This document shows positions 62,736 through 64,000 of a stretch of 64,000 bases of DNA, piece after piece. The stretch is taken from positions 58,265 through 122,264 of the forward strand of contig CBFHMG010000007.1 of assembly GCA_965656935.1 (NCBI GenBank), written 5' to 3'. The position numbers and the translations under genes are program-made. Within the stretch, counting starts at the first letter, position 1; every line of letters begins with the position of its first letter. This DNA comes from M30B80 sp965656935. GTDB lineage: Bacteria; Pseudomonadota; Alphaproteobacteria; Rhodobacterales; Rhodobacteraceae. Below the pieces are notes generated by a model. The model worked only from the letters and a program-made list of their open reading frames with translations. It did not search any database and was not told the DNA's origin.

Positions 62736-63767
62736 ATGGCAAACCGACCGACGATAAAAGATCTGGCACAGGCAGCCGGGGTAGGCGTCGCTACCGTCGA
62801 CCGTGCGCTAAACAGCCGTTCAAACGTGCGGCAGGAAACGCTTGATCGGGTACTCGAAGCGGCAGAGCGGATCGGCTACCCTACGCGCGCCCTCACGGCG
62901 CGGCGCGAGGATAAAAGCCGACCACTGATCAAATTTGGATTTGTCCTGCACAAGGGCGCGCAGGAATTCTATAGAAACTTCGCACGTGAACTTCAGAAGG
63001 CTGTTGAAAGCCGCACCGACATTCGCGGTCGCGCGGTAATCCGTTTTGCGGCTTCTCAGGCACCTGACGATTTTGCCAAGGAAATTCTTGAAGTGTCTCG
63101 TGATTGCGACGTCATCGCGACTTCGGCGGTCAACCACCCAAGCCTGTCGGATCTGGCGGGGAAACTGATTGGCGAAGGCATCCCCATCTTTGCGCTTTTG
63201 AACGATTTCGCGCAAGGCGTGCGACAAAACTACCTTGGACTGAACAACGTCAAGGTCGGACGCATTGCCGCTTGGATGATCGTCGCCCAGGTCCGCACGT
63301 TCGGCAAACTCGCCGTTTTTGTCGGAGGCAACCGATGGCATGGCCACCTGCTGCGCGAGACCGGATTTCAAAGCTACATTCGCGAATATGCCCCTGAATT
63401 CCAGATGCTCGACACGGTGGTCAATCTTGAAACGCGTCAGGTGACTTATGAGGCCACACTTGAACTGCTCAGCAGGCAGCCTGACCTACGGGGCATATAT
63501 GTCGCCGGTGGCGGCATGGAAGGCGCGATTGCTGCACTGCGCGAAACGCGTCCGCCGGGAAAGATCGCTTTGGTCGTCAATGAACTGACCGAGGACAGCC
63601 GCAAGGCCCTTGTGGACCGCTACATCACGATGGTGATCGCAACGCCTCTTCAGGAACTGAGTCACGATCTTGTGGAATTGATGATTGATGCCGTCAGTAA
63701 AGGGCCGGACGCTACGTCCAGCCAGCATTTCATGACGCCGCAGCTTTATGTGCCAGAGTCGTTTTAA
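62736..63767 (+). CDS. LacI-family transcriptional regulator
   Basis: 343 residues: N-terminal LacI HTH (TIKDLAQAAGVGVATVDRAL and hinge region) and a periplasmic-binding-protein-like effector domain (about 65-340) with YVAGGGMEGAI and a C-terminal dimer surface. Divergent from the desaturase operon (133 bp between start codons) and convergent with iolB. Likely effector: an inositol or related sugar. Confidence 0.92.
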   Translation: MANRPTIKDLAQAAGVGVATVDRALNSRSNVRQETLDRVLEAAERIGYPTRALTARREDKSRPLIKFGFVLHKGAQEFYRNFARELQKAVESRTDIRGRAVIRFAASQAPDDFAKEILEVSRDCDVIATSAVNHPSLSDLAGKLIGEGIPIFALLNDFAQGVRQNYLGLNNVKVGRIAAWMIVAQVRTFGKLAVFVGGNRWHGHLLRETGFQSYIREYAPEFQMLDTVVNLETRQVTYEATLELLSRQPDLRGIYVAGGGMEGAIAALRETRPPGKIALVVNELTEDSRKALVDRYITMVIATPLQELSHDLVELMIDAVSKGPDATSSQHFMTPQLYVPESF

Positions 63768-63780
63768 CCGGGGTGCCCCC

Positions 63781-64000
63781 TCATGCGTCCCTTTCCATAA
63801 TCCATTCGACCTCCGGGGCTGGAACAAAGCGCCATTTACGCAAAGGACCTGCCATGACGTTGAGGTAGTACATCTCGAACCCGTAGGGCGCGCCGCAGGG
63901 GTGGTGGCCGCGCGGAACCAGCACCACGTCGCCGTCGCTCACGGCCACGGTCTCGTCTAGTTGCCCGTCGTCCGTATAAACACGCTGGATGCCAAAGCCA
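63781..64000 (-). CDS. iolB: 5-deoxy-glucuronate isomerase IolB, C-terminal part
   Basis: Only the last 73 codons are inside the window; the gene continues off the right edge. The sequence has RVYTDDGQLDETVAV, VPRGHHPCGAPYG and MYYLNVMAGPLRKW, all hallmarks of IolB, a step of myo-inositol breakdown. It converges on the LacI gene with 13 bp between stops. Confidence 0.9.
   Translation of the reverse strand, partial: GFGIQRVYTDDGQLDETVAVSDGDVVLVPRGHHPCGAPYGFEMYYLNVMAGPLRKWRFVPAPEVEWIMERDA

Noticed and set aside
1..64000. tRNA, rRNA, CRISPR arrays and insertion sequences
   Set aside because: None recognised by eye; no regularly spaced repeats and no transposase motifs were seen.

Overview
The window is chromosomal DNA from an alphaproteobacterium of the Rhodobacteraceae (Roseobacter-type). 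The evidence is gene order and family content: dusB-ntrB-ntrC-ntrY-ntrX-trkA-trkH-hfq-hflX in the order typical of this class, a GafA-like (DUF6456) / DUF6477 pair, a fused ispDF, four-subunit sarcosine oxidase, CcmI, and an NtrC that has lost the sigma54-contact loop, as described for Rhodobacter capsulatus. A run of 99 Ns at 60792-60890 shows a draft or metagenome scaffold.

Layout. 1-2123: truncated penicillin-acylase-type hydrolase. 2145-14008 (minus): the nitrogen/potassium regulatory block from dusB down to hflX. 14190-16317: ispDF, pgpA and a CinA-C amidase, overlapping one another. 16472-23286: ammonium transporter, COQ10-like protein, hpt, a tiny membrane protein, two periplasmic cytochromes c, lipA, and the GafA-like / DUF6477 pair. 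23327-31615: MttB-like methyltransferase, a GT8 glycosyltransferase and SAM methyltransferase of unusual composition, guaA, small genes, BamB and a YfgM-like partner. 31906-42751: RND efflux pair with a recognisable promoter and two flanking palindromes, Atm1-type ABC exporter, LysM protein, LOG, RarD and SodB. 42832-48034: sarcosine oxidase soxBDAG. 48222-52140: ccmI, ruvX, DUF1289, TauE, dusA.

The most interesting part is 52141 to about 58800. An integrase gene sits directly against the 5' end of dusA, a known integration hotspot. It is followed by an AlpA-like HTH protein, a methyltransferase-like protein, a primase-SF3 helicase (VapE type), an AT-rich segment bounded by GTGAAG/CTTCAC hexamers, a small secreted Cys-rich protein and a P27-like small terminase. 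No capsid, tail or large terminase gene is present. This is the gene set of a phage satellite (PICI-like), and I propose that it is one. I could not find the right attachment site.

To its right (59035-64000) is a four-gene minus-strand operon: a PanB-like protein lacking several canonical active-site residues, a ferredoxin reductase, a MocE-type Rieske ferredoxin and a membrane di-iron desaturase/oxygenase. A divergent LacI-type regulator and the end of iolB follow. The MocDEF resemblance plus iolB suggests oxidative processing of an inositol-derived or methoxylated compound, which is inference.
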